Positions 20,481 through 32,419 of a DNA stretch of 64,000 nt are shown piece after piece; within the stretch, counting starts at the first letter, position 1, and each line of letters starts with the position of its first letter. Below the pieces are notes generated by a model. It ran no database searches and was not told the origin of the DNA. It saw only the letters and a program-made list of their open reading frames with translations. Where the stretch lies: the NCBI GenBank assembly GCA_951213105.1, contig OX578150.1, positions 22,247,522-22,311,521 on the forward strand. The letters are read 5' to 3'. Source of the DNA: Amaurobius ferox. Its lineage: Eukaryota; Arthropoda; Arachnida; Araneae; Amaurobiidae. Position numbers and translations under genes: made by a program.

Positions 20481-21845
20481 AATTTAAATATTTAAAAATA
20501 TTTACATATTTTTAGATAGTATAAAAATAATTTTAATATTTAAATTTAAATATTCAAATTATTTTTATGCTTTTTAAAAATATGTAAAATATTGAAATTA
20601 TTTTAATTATTTTTATACTATCTAAAAATATGCAAAATACTAAAATTGTTTTTATACAATTTAAAAATATACAAAATATTGAAATTGTTTTTATACTGTC
20701 TAAAAATATGTAAAATAGTGAAATTATTTTTAAACCGTCTTAAAATGTAATAAATACTGAAATTATTTTTATCCTATCTAAATATATGTAAAATATTGAA
20801 ATTATTTTTATACTATCTAAAAATATGTAAAATACTGAAATTATTTTTAAACTATTTAAAAATATGCAAAATATTGAAACTATTTTTATACAATCTAAAA
20901 ATATTTAAAATTCTGAAATTGTTTTCATACTAGTTAAAAATGTACAAAATATTGAAATCATTTTTATACTGTCTAAAAATATGTAAAATACTGAAATTAT
21001 TTTTAAACCGTCTTAAAATGTAATAAATACTGAAATTATTTTTATCCTATCTAAAAATATGTAAAATATTGAAATTATTTTTGTACTATCTAAAAATATG
21101 TAAAATACTGGAATTATTTTTAAACTATTTAAAAATATGCAAAATAATGAAGCTATTTCTATACAATCTAAAAATATTTAAAATTCTGAAATTGTTTTCA
21201 TACTATTTAAAAATGTACAAAATATTGAAATTATTTTTATACTATCTAAAAATATGTAAAATACTGAAATTATTTTTAAACCGTCTTAAAATGTAATAAA
21301 TACTGAAATTATTTTTATCCTATCTAAATATATATAAAATATTGAAATTATTTTTATACTATCTAAAAATATGTAAAATACTGAAATTATTTTTAAACTA
21401 TTTAAAAATATGCAAAATATTGAAACTATTTTTATACAATCTAAAAATATTTAAAATTCTGAAATTGTTTTCATACTAGTTAAAAATGTACAAAATATTG
21501 AAATCATTTTTATACTGTCTAAAAATATGTAAAATACTGAAATTATTTTTAAACCGTCTTAAAATGTAATAAATACTGAAATTATTTTTATCCTATCTAA
21601 ATATATGTAAAATATTGAAATTATTTTTATCCTGTCTAAAAATATGTAAAATATTGAAATTATTTTTGTACTATCTAAAAATATGTAAAATATTGAAACT
21701 ATATTTGTGCTGTCTAAAAATATGCAAATTAATGAAATTATTTTTAAACTGTCTGATATATAAAATACGGAAATTATTTTTATTCTATTTAAAAATATGT
21801 AAAATATTGAAATTATTTTTATACTATCTAACAATGTTTCAAATG
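20481..21845. repeat. 39-bp satellite E with 273-bp higher-order repeat
   Basis: Monomers of about 39 bp (CTATCTAAAAATATGTAAAA then TATTGAAATTATTTTTATA) run through the block. A variant monomer with AAACCGTCTTAAAATGTAAT lies at 20732, 21005, 21278 and 21551, so the higher-order period is exactly 273 bp, seven monomers. ORFs on both strands are repeat artefacts. Confidence 0.93.
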
Positions 21846-21976
21846 TAAAAGTAACTTAATATTCTATTTTTTGGTTACTCTCACATTTAAACAACTAAAA
21901 ATATTTTCAAATATTTAAATATAAATATTCACTAATGTTCTTAATTGTTTAAATCTGAGTGTAAATAAAAAAAAAA

Positions 21977-22911
21977 ATCTGATGTGGGCAACACATGACT
22001 TTCCTTATATAATGTAATGAAATTACTACTTTTACAGTAAAAAAATAGGTTTTTCTTATAGTAGATACTAATATTCTTTCCAAGATATTGAACTTTCGAC
22101 AATTAATCGTCATTTTCATTGATTTAGCGTCCATTTTATCCATTTGGCGAGATTTTCGTTAATTTGGCAACATTTCAAAAAGTCGCCAAGTTGGCGGTAT
22201 TCCGCCAAATTCGTCGCCAATATCTCGCCAAGCGTCATGGACGAAGAAATAAGTTATTCTTACAGCAGATAAATGACTACTGGCGTTCAAATACAAAAGT
22301 ATTACTCAAAGTATCTTTTTTCATGAATGGAACGAGCTAGATCCACGAGAATGATGTCACCCAATTTATCGCATGGTATTACATATGAAAAGTGAACATG
22401 TTTCTCAATAGGAAATATTTTTTTTTTATTTTATATGACTTTTTGATAAGTTTTTTGAAAAATGTACAATATCTCAAGAACTGTTCATGTTAGCGTTCTA
22501 AAATTTATGTCAATCGTTTTCTAATGAAAAATTACATAAGAAATGTCTATTTGCGTAACTTTATTAGTGGTTTTGATTTTTTGACGATTTTTTCAAAATT
22601 TCAATCGAAAATTTATGGGGGTTCTGAACATTCGATTGCGTATAAAAACAATAGGCTTCCAGTGTTTACGGATTGTGATTTTTGGACCAAATTTGGTTCG
22701 AATCGGCCCATTTGTTCGTCAGTTATCGTCTCCACAGACTCACTGACACACACACACACACACATAGTTTCACACACACACAGACATTACTTCAAAAATG
22801 TTTGATTTGTGATTAGGGATGCTTGAAACGTGCTCTCCCGTCGAAAACTCGAATTCGAATTTTCGACCCCGTCACAATACTTTCCTTATACATTATGTAT
22901 ATAAGGAAAGT
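21977..22911 (-). mobile_element. Family A, copy 1
   Basis: A 0.93-kb non-coding element. On the minus strand it starts TACTTTCCTTATATACATAA and continues through TGTATAAGGAAAGTATTGTG, so its first ~35 bases form a hairpin. Next are TCGACGGGAGAGCACGTTTC, a (GT)n tract, GTCTGTGGAGACGATAACTG, a cluster of GGCGA/TCGCC words able to fold on itself, and an end in TTGCCCACATCAGAT. No ORF is conserved between copies. Confidence 0.85.
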
Positions 22912-22943
22912 AATAAATGTAAATTATTAAAGCAATTTAAAAA

Positions 22944-23739
22944 AATCTGATGTGGGCAACACATGACTTTCCTTATATAATGTAATGAATTTACTACTTT
23001 TACAGTAAAAAAATAGGATTTTCTTGTAGTAGATACTAATATTCTTTCCAACATATTGAATTTTCGACAATTAGTCGTCATTTTCATTGATTTAGCGTCG
23101 TTTTATCCATTTGGCGAGATTTTCGTTAATTTGGCAACATTTCAGAAAAGTCGCCAAGTTGGCGACATTCCGCCAAATTCGTCGCCAAAATCTCGCCAAG
23201 CGTTATGCACTAAGAAATAAGTTTTTCTTAAAGCAGATAAATGACTATTGGCGTTCAAATACAAAAGTATTATTCAAAGTATCTTTTTTCAAGAATGGAA
23301 CGAGTTAGATCCACGAGAAGGATGTCACTCAATTTATCGCATGGTATTACATATGAAAAGTAAACATGTTTCTCAATAGGAAATATTTTTCTTTTTATTT
23401 TATATGACTTTTTGATAATTTTTTCAAAAAATGTACAATATCTCGAGAACGGTTCACGTTAGCGTTCTAAAATTCATGTCAATCGTTTTCTAATGAAAAA
23501 TTACATAAGAAATGTCTATTTGCGTAACTTTATTAGTGGTTTTAATTTTTTGACGATTTTTTCAAAATTTCATTCGAAAATTTAGGGGGGTTCTGAACAT
23601 TCGATTGCGTATAAAAACAATAGGCTTCCAGTGTTTACGGATTGTGATTTTTGTACCAAATTTGGCTCGAATCGGTCCATTCGTTCGTCAGTTATCGTCT
23701 CCACAGACTCACTGACACACACACACACATACACACATA

Positions 23740-23775
<36 letters not shown>

Positions 23776-23901
23776 TCACTTCAAAAATGTTTGATTCGTG
23801 ATCAGGGATGCTTGAAACGTGCTCTCCCGTCGAAAACTCGAATTCGAATTTTCGACCCCGTCACAATACTTTCCTTATACATTATGTATATAAGGAAAGT
23901 A
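22944..23901 (-). mobile_element. Family A, copy 2
   Basis: Very similar to copy 1 and in the same orientation, 32 bp away. It has a longer (CA)n tract at about 23715-23771. Confidence 0.85.
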
Positions 23902-23929
23902 ATAAATGAATTTGAAATCAATAAGTAAA

Positions 23930-24190
23930 ATACACTTTGTGCAAAGGATAAGGAAAACTTTAGCAATGTATATAAGCACAAATAGCACAATAATGCAGCA
24001 TATAATTGATTCTATGATACGCTGGATCCCCCTCGTCTGTGCAAGAGAACCAACAAACCCGAAATCCAAAAGAACGAACTAACGAAGAGGATCCAGCGTA
24101 TCCTCGAAACAGCTGTATGCTGTATTATTTTGTTATTTGTGCTTATATACTTTGCTTAAGTTTTTCTTAAACTAAATTTGATTTACTTCA
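23930..24190. repeat. Small foldback between family A copies
   Basis: Arms of about 95 bp face each other around 24060. The left arm has AATGTATATAAGCACAAATA, ATAATGCAGCATA and GATACGCTGGATCC; the right arm has the complements GGATCCAGCGTATC, TATGCTGTATTATT and TATTTGTGCTTATATAC. No coding capacity. Confidence 0.75.
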
Positions 24191-24665
24191 CCTAAAAGAC
24201 TTTAAATACTTATTAAATGAGCTATTATTCATTTTACTATGTAGGTCAAGAAGATGTAGTTCATAAAGAGAGTTTGATTGAACTTATGACGCTAATTAAT
24301 ATTTTTCCTCATTTCTACTTTCTTTTTTAACAAACACATTGATCAGTTTTTCTATTTTAATTTTTTACATACACATTTGTTCTCATTTACAATTTTCAAT
24401 ACACCCATTAACAGATATTGCCTTCCATCATACTACCGATACATTGCTTTTCATATTAATATTCAAATGTATAAAAATATTGATATGCTTAAGGTGAAAG
24501 CTCAAAACAAATTTCTCCAATTTTGCACTAATTTTGACATAACTTTGTAAGTAGAGTGTATATAACTCCTGTATATGGTATGAAAAATATTTAACTGATA
24601 TGTCAATTACTTTCTAAGTAAATGCTCCATGCGAAATACAGCTGTAGATATCCTCATAATATTTT
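24191..24665. other. Unassigned AT-rich DNA
   Basis: No gene or repeat is recognised between the foldback and family A copy 3. Confidence 0.5.
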
Positions 24666-25586
24666 TACTTTCCTTATATACATAATGTATAAGGAAAGTA
24701 TTGTGACGGGGTCGAAAATTCGAATTCGAGTTTTCGACGGGAGAGCACGTTTCAAACATCCCTGATCACGAATCAAACATTTTTGAAGTGATGTCTGTGT
24801 GTGTGTGTGTGTGTGTGTCAGTGGGTCTGTGGAGACGATAACTGACAAATGAATGGACCGATTTGAACCAAATTTGGTACAAAAATCACAATCTATGAAC
24901 ACTGGAAGCCTATTGCTTTTATACGCAATCGAATGTTCAGAACCCCCCTAAATTTTCGAATGAAATTTTGAAAAAATCGTCAAAAAATCAAAACCACTAA
25001 TAAAGTTACGCAAATAGACATTTCTTATGTAATTTTTCATTAGAAAACGATTGACATAAATTTTAGAACGCTAACACGAACCGTTCTCGAGATATTGTAC
25101 ATTTTTCAAAAAAAATATCAAAAAGTCATAAAATAAAAAAAAAAAATTGCAATTGATAAACATGTTCGCTTTTCATATGTAATACTATGCGATAAACTGG
25201 GTGATATCATTCTCGTGGATCTAGCTCGTTCCATTCATGAAAAAAGATACTCTGAGTAATACTTTTGTATTTGAACGCCAATAGTCATTTATCTGCTGTA
25301 AGAATAACTTATTTCTTAGTGCATAACGCTTGGCGAGATTTTGGCGACGGAATTTGGCGGAATGTCGCCAACTTGGCGACTTTTTGAAATGTTGCCAAAT
25401 TAACGAAAATCTCGCAAAATGGATAAAAATTACGCTAAATCAATGAAAATGACGACTAATTGTCGAAAATTCAATGTTTTGGAAAGAATATTAGTATCTA
25501 CTATAAGAAAAACCTATTTTTTTACTGTAAAAATAGTAAATTCATTACATTATATAAGGAAAGCCGTGTGTTGCCCACATCAGATT
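24666..25586 (+). mobile_element. Family A, copy 3
   Basis: Plus-strand copy with the hairpin start TACTTTCCTTATATACATAA and the end GCCCACATCAGAT. ATTTTTACTT occurs just before the start and just after CAGAT, and may be a target duplication, although the base runs make this ambiguous. Confidence 0.85.
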
Positions 25587-25589
25587 TTT

Positions 25590-25740
25590 ACTTCTCCACT
25601 GATGAAGGGCATGATAATAACCGAAAACGCTCTGGCTATGCAATTTTAATGTATGTCATGGATGGAGATTTTATTAAAGGCATTTAATAATAGCCAACTT
25701 TGATTGTCTCTATTTTTTAATAAACTATACTCGAATTATT
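25590..25740 (+). mobile_element. PLE-type terminal fragment carrying a hammerhead-like motif
   Basis: A short segment that aligns by eye with the minus-strand segment at 52205-52330: a GATGAAG box, GAAA, CG-TCTGG, a TTTTAAT word and a GGATGG word in the same order and spacing. It directly follows family A copy 3. No RT coding is attached. Confidence 0.45.
25599..25626 (+). ncRNA. Hammerhead-ribozyme-like core
   Basis: CTGATGA (25599-25605), a 17-nt stem II region beginning AGGG and ending AACC, and GAAA (25623-25626), with CCA before and CTCTGG after as possible stem I. Both invariant boxes are intact. The short spacing between GAAA and the following strand is the kind seen in PLE hammerheads with a tiny stem III. 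Folding and cleavage are untested. Confidence 0.5.
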
Positions 25741-25877
25741 TTCCGCGGAACTACATTTAAAATTTTAAAATACCAACAAATAAAAGGCTGTGGAGTTGAG
25801 AATTATTTTTAATTCAGTTAAGAATGTTTATGATGTTACTAGTGAAGTATTTCAGGCTTTTAATTGCAAGCTTTTAT

Positions 25878-26800
25878 TACTTTCCTTATATACATAATGT
25901 ATAAGGAAAGTATTGTGACGGGGTCGAAAATTTGAATTTGAGTTTTCGACGGGAGAGCACGTTTCAAGCATCCCTGATCACGAATCAAACATTTTTAAAG
26001 TTATGTCTGTGTGTGTGTGTGTGTCAGTGGGCCTGTGGAGACGATAACCGACGAACGAATGGACCGATTCGAACAAAATTTGGTACAAAAATCACAATCC
26101 ATAAACACTGGAAGCCTATTGTTTTTATACGCAATCGAATGTTCAGAACCCCCCTAAATTTTCAAATGAAATTTTGAAAAAAAATCGTCAAAAAATCAAA
26201 ACCACTAATAAAGTTACGCAAATAGACATTTCTTATGTAATTTTTCATTAGAAAACGATTGGCATAAATTTTAGAACGCTAACATGAACCATTCTCGAGA
26301 TATTGTACATTTTTCAAAAATAAATATCAAAAAGTCATATAAAATAAAATAAAAAATTTTCTATTGAGAAACATGTTCACTTTTCATATGTAATACCATG
26401 CGATAAATTGAATGACATCATTCTCGTAGTTCTAGCTCGTTCCATTCATGAGAAAAGATACTTTGAATAATACTTTTGCATTTGAACGCCAATAGTCATT
26501 TATTTATATGCTGTAAGAATAACTTATTTCTTAGTGCATAACGCTTGGCGAGATTTTGGCGACGAATTTGGCGGAATGTCGCCAACTTGGCGACTTTTTT
26601 AAAATGTTGCCAAATTAACGAAAATATCGCAAAATGGATAAAAATGACGCTAAATCAATGAAAATGACGACTAATTGTCGAAAATTCAATATCTTGGAAA
26701 GAATATTAGTATTAACTATAAGAAAAACCTATTTTTTTATTGTAAAAGTAGCAAATTCATTACATTATATAAGGAAAGTCATGTGGTGCCCACATCAGAT
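25878..26800 (+). mobile_element. Family A, copy 4
   Basis: Full copy with TACTTTCCTTATATACATAA start, (GT)n, GGCGA cluster and CCCACATCAGAT end. The ORFs inside are not conserved in frame with other copies. Confidence 0.85.
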
Positions 26801-28032
26801 TTTTTTATATATTATTATAAGATCATGATAAATGAAATTGAGTATGGATTTTGAAATTATGTCATTAGTTAGAAAGAAAAAATATATTGTGCCGAAATTC
26901 ATGCTTTTATACCAAATTCGAAGTTCATATTATTTAATATATTAAACATGTATTGTTTTAAAACCCATACCCACTTTTATTTAACATATCATTATAAGAT
27001 ACGTAGCAAGTTTTGTGATACGCAAAAAATTACTTTGAATAGAGCATTTTGTATGAACAGTGACAACACAAAATCTCATTTTGAGAAAACAAGCTTTATA
27101 GTTAAAAGAACCTTATAAAAATTACGTTATAACCAAAACTTTTAATTTTAATTTTTACCACTAAAAATATTGGAAATGAAATTTTTTTTTGAGCAAACAT
27201 AAAAAAACATTAGTTGGATTATTTTAATATGTAAAAATCTAAAATTAGTGATTTGGGTCAATTTTGACGTTATGAACATTCACGGCCCACTTATATCTGT
27301 TATTCTTATGTGTGTGTGTGTGTGTGTGTGTTAAGAACTAATATACAGATGTTCTCGTTACTCTGTTGTTGTTCATAGCAGAGCAAATTCAAAGATATTA
27401 TTTGATAAGGAATGTCTTCAACAGATTCATATGGAAAAATTTGCTTAAGATGTCATCTTCATGTAAAATTGCGCCCAAACTTTAAAATCTCCAATGGCAA
27501 CACCCAGTTTTGATGTTACAAACAAATTCTACATCCCCCACATTAGTGTAAATATACATTTGTTTATGAAATTCTTGTCGTTACATCCGGAGATATTGCG
27601 ATTTAAAATATTGAGATGATTCATGGATCATATCCATATTTAAAACTGCAACTTGAAGAACAAGATTATTGTTGCTTGCTAAGAAATGTTCTTATAAATC
27701 GTTTATTCCGATTGTGAGAACATAAAATCAGCTTTAATTCGCCATCTTATGGGATTTTAAAATCGATCGAATTATGTGACTGGCGTAGTCAGCATATTGT
27801 AAAAACATACGAATATATCAAAACAGTTGGATAAGTTCATCGAATGGATATTTTAACAATAATTTACTGCAGTTTTTTAAATCTATGTAACAAAAGTAAA
27901 CCAAATGTGAAGCAGGGCCCGGACATAACTTATGGGCCCACCTGCAAACAATTGCAATGGCCACCTCCGCATTTGATTCCCCCCTCCTTATGAATCTTTC
28001 ATATCTTTTTCTCCTTTAGAATGAAAAAAACA
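26801..28032. other. Unassigned DNA with one (TG)n tract
   Basis: A (TG)n run lies at about 27311-27331. No gene, RNA or family repeat is recognised in this 1.2 kb, making it one of the larger apparently single-copy stretches of the window. Confidence 0.5.
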
Positions 28033-28335
28033 AAACAAGAAATATCAATCATGCATAAAGCATTGATTATGAAACACTTTCCAACTGAAATGCTAAATAA
28101 TTTTGCGTGAAAAAATTCAGCAATTCTTATACAACTCATCTTATAATCGCTTGATTTGTTTACATTCTGCATACGTTAAAATTATTAGGCTTCGTTGTAG
28201 AAATAATCAAAGTTTAGTGATCATTTAAAATAAAAAATATTGTATTTATGTTGTCACAGAATACCTACTTTATGTACCTACTTTATATATAGTAAAAAGA
28301 TAATAAATATTAAAAACATGAAAAATTGATAATGA
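28033..28335 (+). mobile_element. Family B, internally deleted copy (4a)
   Basis: Has the 5' start (CAAGAAATATCAATCATGC) and a later block with AGGCTTCGTTGTAGAAATAA, with most of the interior missing. Confidence 0.65.
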
Positions 28336-28340
28336 CTGAA

Positions 28341-29320
28341 AATGATCAATCATGCATAAAGCATTGATTATTACACTTTTCAACTGAAATGCAATTTTAT
28401 TTAAGCATCTCTAAAATGGATACATTCAGTGGTGATATTTTTTAAATTATCGCAGTACTACAATAATTTAATTTACTTGGAAACTTAAAATCATGACGGT
28501 AAAAGTACTTTCAAAATCTTTGCTTAAAGTTTCATCGAAAAAGGCAATGTTATAAAATCGTCTGATTTTCTAAGTAAAATCAATGAGTATTTCATTCGTA
28601 TCACCTATATTCCAGAACTAAATAATTTTGCGTTAAAAGAATTCATCAATTCTTATACACCTCATCTTATAGCTTGATTTGTTTACATTCTGCATACGTT
28701 AAAATTAGGCTTCGTTGTAAAAATAATCAAAGTTTGATTATCATTTAAATTAAAAAATATTGTAATTGAGTTGGTACAGAATATAGATGCATAGAAAATA
28801 CGCAAAAATAAAGCAGTTTTAGGGCGAATGCAGAACTAAGTAAAAATTTAAAAGAACTTTAAAAATCACGATTTTTACATTGAGAAATAAAATGGATGCC
28901 ATATTTTATTTTGAAGTGGGTCATGTAATATGGGTGTAATTAATATTTTAATTTTTATTTAAGAAACTACCAAATATATTTTGCTCAATTTTTTTTTATA
29001 TATTTTATGGGATAATTTGAATATTTCCTAAAATTTTCAAAGCAATTTGTGAATTTTAATTTGGCTTAAAAAAATATTTGAAAAAACAAGTCCCATAGGG
29101 TTCAATGTATTTCACTTTTTCAACCGGGGTTCAATCCAAAACTAATTGAGTGATATTGTTTATTTACATTCCCATATGTCCCACAGATCGTCTCATTAAC
29201 ACACTAAAATTTCATTTTGATAAAGTCATTTTTACGGCAGTTATCGTGCGAACGGACAGGCAGACAGAGAGCTGGAATGACCAAAGACATAAACACTTCA
29301 ACTATGTTGGAACGTGCTAA
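28341..29320 (+). mobile_element. Family B, copy 4b
   Basis: A diverged copy from GATCAATCATGCATAAAGC to CATAAACACTTCAACTATGT, with TCGTGCGAACGGACAGGCAG near the end. It follows the deleted copy in the same orientation. Confidence 0.75.
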
Positions 29321-30112
29321 AAATTAGATTGTCCATCCCCCTCCCCTGACGTCTGACCTAAGGTAAGGTTCCTTTATATAATCATCAAGCATATTGAAGC
29401 CCACCATAGCTGGAAGCGCTATCCATTAGTATTAACTCTATTCTTATTTTCACTTTAGGAAGTATAATTGAAATAATTATGGGTAGTTGTTCTGCGCCAA
29501 ACTTCTCTAATCATTCTAAAAAGGGTTTTAGGGCTATTTTGCTTTCCTAGAAACGAAGAAAGAAGAAAACAATGGCTAATAAATAATTAGATACCCGGTA
29601 CTGGAACATACTTGTGTGAGCTGAATTCTATAATATTCTAATTGAAACTTATTTTTTTATATAAAGTATTTATTTTAAACAATCATTTTATAATTTCTGT
29701 AATTGCAGTATGGTACCTTATGGGCTTCAATATGCTTGATAAGTCAGCCTGTAAGGTATTTAAAAAGATTAGCTTCTGGCGGGAGGCCCTGTGTGAAGAC
29801 ATGTTTTAACATTCGATAATACGTTTCTAACGAAAGTATTCTTCCAATTCTTGTTTCAAATTATTTATCCAAAATGCCAGTTTCTTATATTCAGTTTTAG
29901 TTCCGATTCCGGCATTTTTAACCAAAGCTACATTTAATTAAAATAGTAATGATTTTTAAAAATCCTTTTGACATTTGTTATTATTTATTTGTGGTTTACA
30001 TTTTGGGAGAGTTTTATTTTTAAATATACATCTTATAATGTTTTCTAATACTTCAATTTTGGTTTATTTAAAGATTTTGTAATAATTGCTACATAAAAGC
30101 CACATCTAATAA

Positions 30113-30154
<42 letters not shown>

Positions 30155-30490
30155 AGTAGTCTGCAGTTCTACGTTGCGTATGGCATCAGATACTGAAAAG
30201 GAAGCTGGATATTGGATTAAATTTTAATTTGTTTACAACAATGGATATTATATTGCCTCCTTTAATGTTGTGGCTACGCAGACAGTGATTGAGTGTTGCA
30301 TTTTATTATAGTATATCCCATGAAAATAAATTGTTTCAAATTACTTAAGAGCAGAATACCAGCGCGCTTCACTAAATTATAATAATATGCAGTTTAGATT
30401 TAGCGGAAAATTCTTTAGACGTTTTGGGAATTAAGTATGTTGCCTTTTCTGTTGTTATTTTCATTTTTAAAATAGCAACTTTGCAATTAT
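29321..30490. other. Unassigned DNA with a spaced inverted repeat
   Basis: ATCAAGCATATTGAAGCCCA near 29384-29403 has its exact complement near 29727-29746, a 20-bp inverted repeat about 320 bp apart that could mark a small terminal-inverted-repeat element. A (TA)n run is at 30117-30150. No ORF of note. Confidence 0.5.
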
Positions 30491-30515
30491 TACTTTCCTT
30501 ATATACATAGTATAA
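30491..30515 (+). mobile_element. Family A 5' end fragment
   Basis: TACTTTCCTTATATACATAG matches the first 20 bases of family A with one difference; the rest of the element is absent. Confidence 0.5.
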
Positions 30516-30589
30516 TATTAGTGTTTTGTGGTATCGGGCTGTTATATTTGGGCCATGCTCTTGATAGCCATGCGAATATATGAGGATAT

Positions 30590-30950
30590 GTGCATGGGTA
30601 TTAAGTTATATTTGCAAATGTCTTCAGTGATTGCTTTTTATACGGTTTTTGGCCTAGAGACAATTAAAAACCGAATGAGTGTTTGCTTTTTGTCCGGGTT
30701 TTGGCCTAGGGACAATTACCAAAACCAAATAAAACCAAATTAGCGTTTTCTTTTTATAAGGTTTTTGGCTCATTATGCTGGATTGAATTGTAACGAGATG
30801 TACTGTTTACATCGGATGGTGGTTGGGACCACAATGAAAAAACTTAAACACTGAAGAAATAAAAAAATAAATAAAAAGAAAGTTATGGATATTGTCGCGG
30901 TGCATTTATGCATCGGGTGGTGGTGGGGACAATCTTAAAAAAAAAAACTT
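30590..30950 (+). repeat. Dispersed repeat family C, copy 2
   Basis: Matches 930-1130: GGCCTAGAGACAATTAAAAA, GTTTTTGGCTCATTATGCTG and GGTGGTTGGGACCACAATGA, then AAGAAAGTTATGGA. The GTTTTTGGCCTAG unit occurs twice here (an internal duplication). Confidence 0.7.
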
Positions 30951-31166
30951 ATTTTCGCTGAGCAACATCGTTATTTCTTAAATACTAAATTCACATTCAA
31001 CATCATCAGTCTCAAAAATACTTTCATGTCATTTGCGATGCAATAATAAAAATGCAGACAAATGGATACAATTTCATTTATGTAAAACAAAAAATAGAGG
31101 AGCATACCTCTATTACTAGGGACCTCTATTCTAGACATAGGGACCTCTGTTCTAGAGAAGCATACC

Positions 31167-31204
31167 TACTCACAGCCGGGAGCAGCTGATCCCGGCTGTG
31201 AGTA
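31167..31204. repeat. Perfect GC-rich 15-bp hairpin
   Basis: TACTCACAGCCGGGA (31167-31181), loop GCAGCTGA, and the exact complement TCCCGGCTGTGAGTA (31190-31204). It is the most GC-rich perfect hairpin in the window and is not at the end of any recognised element. Confidence 0.9.
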
Positions 31205-31329
31205 CACATCAAAGGGATGGACCCCTTTCCTAGGGTTACAGGTACAGAAATCCTCAGAATCTCACAGTTCACAAACATTAGAATATAAACTCCCTTTATA
31301 AATCAATTTTCATTATTAGTTTTCATTAT

Positions 31330-31413
31330 TAGAGGATTGATATTTGGTATAAAGGACAATCATCTGGTAAAAATCCGAGTTTTTTCAAAAATGTTCATTA
31401 AGACGCTCACCCT
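31330..31413 (-). repeat. Satellite F fragment, inverted
   Basis: The words ATATTTGGTATA, AATCATCTGGTAAAAA and TTTTTTCAAAAATGTTCATT follow the order seen at 35885-35960, so the foldback element beginning at 31414 was inserted into this satellite. Confidence 0.6.
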
Positions 31414-32419
31414 TAAGGGTGAGCGTCAGTAAATCTTCTGCCCTATCCGCGCTTTGTTAACTTTCGCGGCACACATATTTCGCCAAAATTCTGTTCAAAC
31501 AGTTGCGAAATATTTTCTGAAAGATAAAATGCAATGCTTAGATTATATTAAAACTAAATTTAATACCCCAAAAAACATAGAATATATTTTATATTTTAAT
31601 CCACAATATTTTTGGTGCTGCCATCTGTTGTCGTAATTTAATTCATACCGATTATTTTTATTTTTTAATGAACATTTTTAAATATCTATTCCTTCTTATA
31701 CAGTGTTAAATACAACAACAGATCATATATAATAATGCCACAATCACGGAAAGGTAATTTATCATTCTATAAATTTGATAAGAGATCTGAATGTACATCA
31801 CTGAGGACTGCAGTTTTTTCTTCAAGTTCCTTTGTCTTCAAGTCCAAGTTCAATTACGTTTCCGTGATTATGGCATTATCAGGGTTGGAACGGCTGAAGA
31901 AGCAATTTGGAGCAGCTTTGGGAGCAGCAAAATTATCAATTTGGAGCAGTTCGGAGCAGTAAAATTGCCAATTTGGAGCAGTTGGGAGCAGCTAGTGTAC
32001 ATAATAGCTTCCATAAACACTGATGGATTTTCACGAAATTTTATATCCGGCGTTATTATCGAAAAATCTAGAAGTAGATAGAATTTTTTTAAATTCGAGC
32101 GACATTTCATAATTTCTATGGCAGTATGAGACAAAAGTTTGTATAATCATGCATAAAAGGGTATAATCATGCATAAAAGGGATTATTTATGACTCAGTGA
32201 TTATGAAACTTAACAGCTTCAAGCACTGTAGTGATGCCACTTAGCTGATGAAGATTTCAGTAGTAAAAAAAGAAAATATCAGTAGTTTTAAGATGACTTT
32301 TTCAGTAGTCAGGTTAAGAAATGAAATATATATGCTCACATAACACAAAAATGCATGTACAAAAAATTATTTAAGCATATATATGTAATTATGCATTAAT
32401 ATATATATTTATATTATAA

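Noticed and set aside
20481..21845. A CRISPR-like array because of regular ~39-bp spacing
   Set aside because: There are no unique spacers; the monomers are contiguous and diverged, and the context is eukaryotic satellite.
31735..31962. 75-residue ORF at the foldback/hAT junction as a gene start
   Set aside because: It crosses the insertion boundary at 31880, so the reading frame is an accident of the nested insertion.
32238..32258. CTGATGA word as another hammerhead core
   Set aside because: No GAAA box follows at a usable distance and there are no flanking complementary arms.
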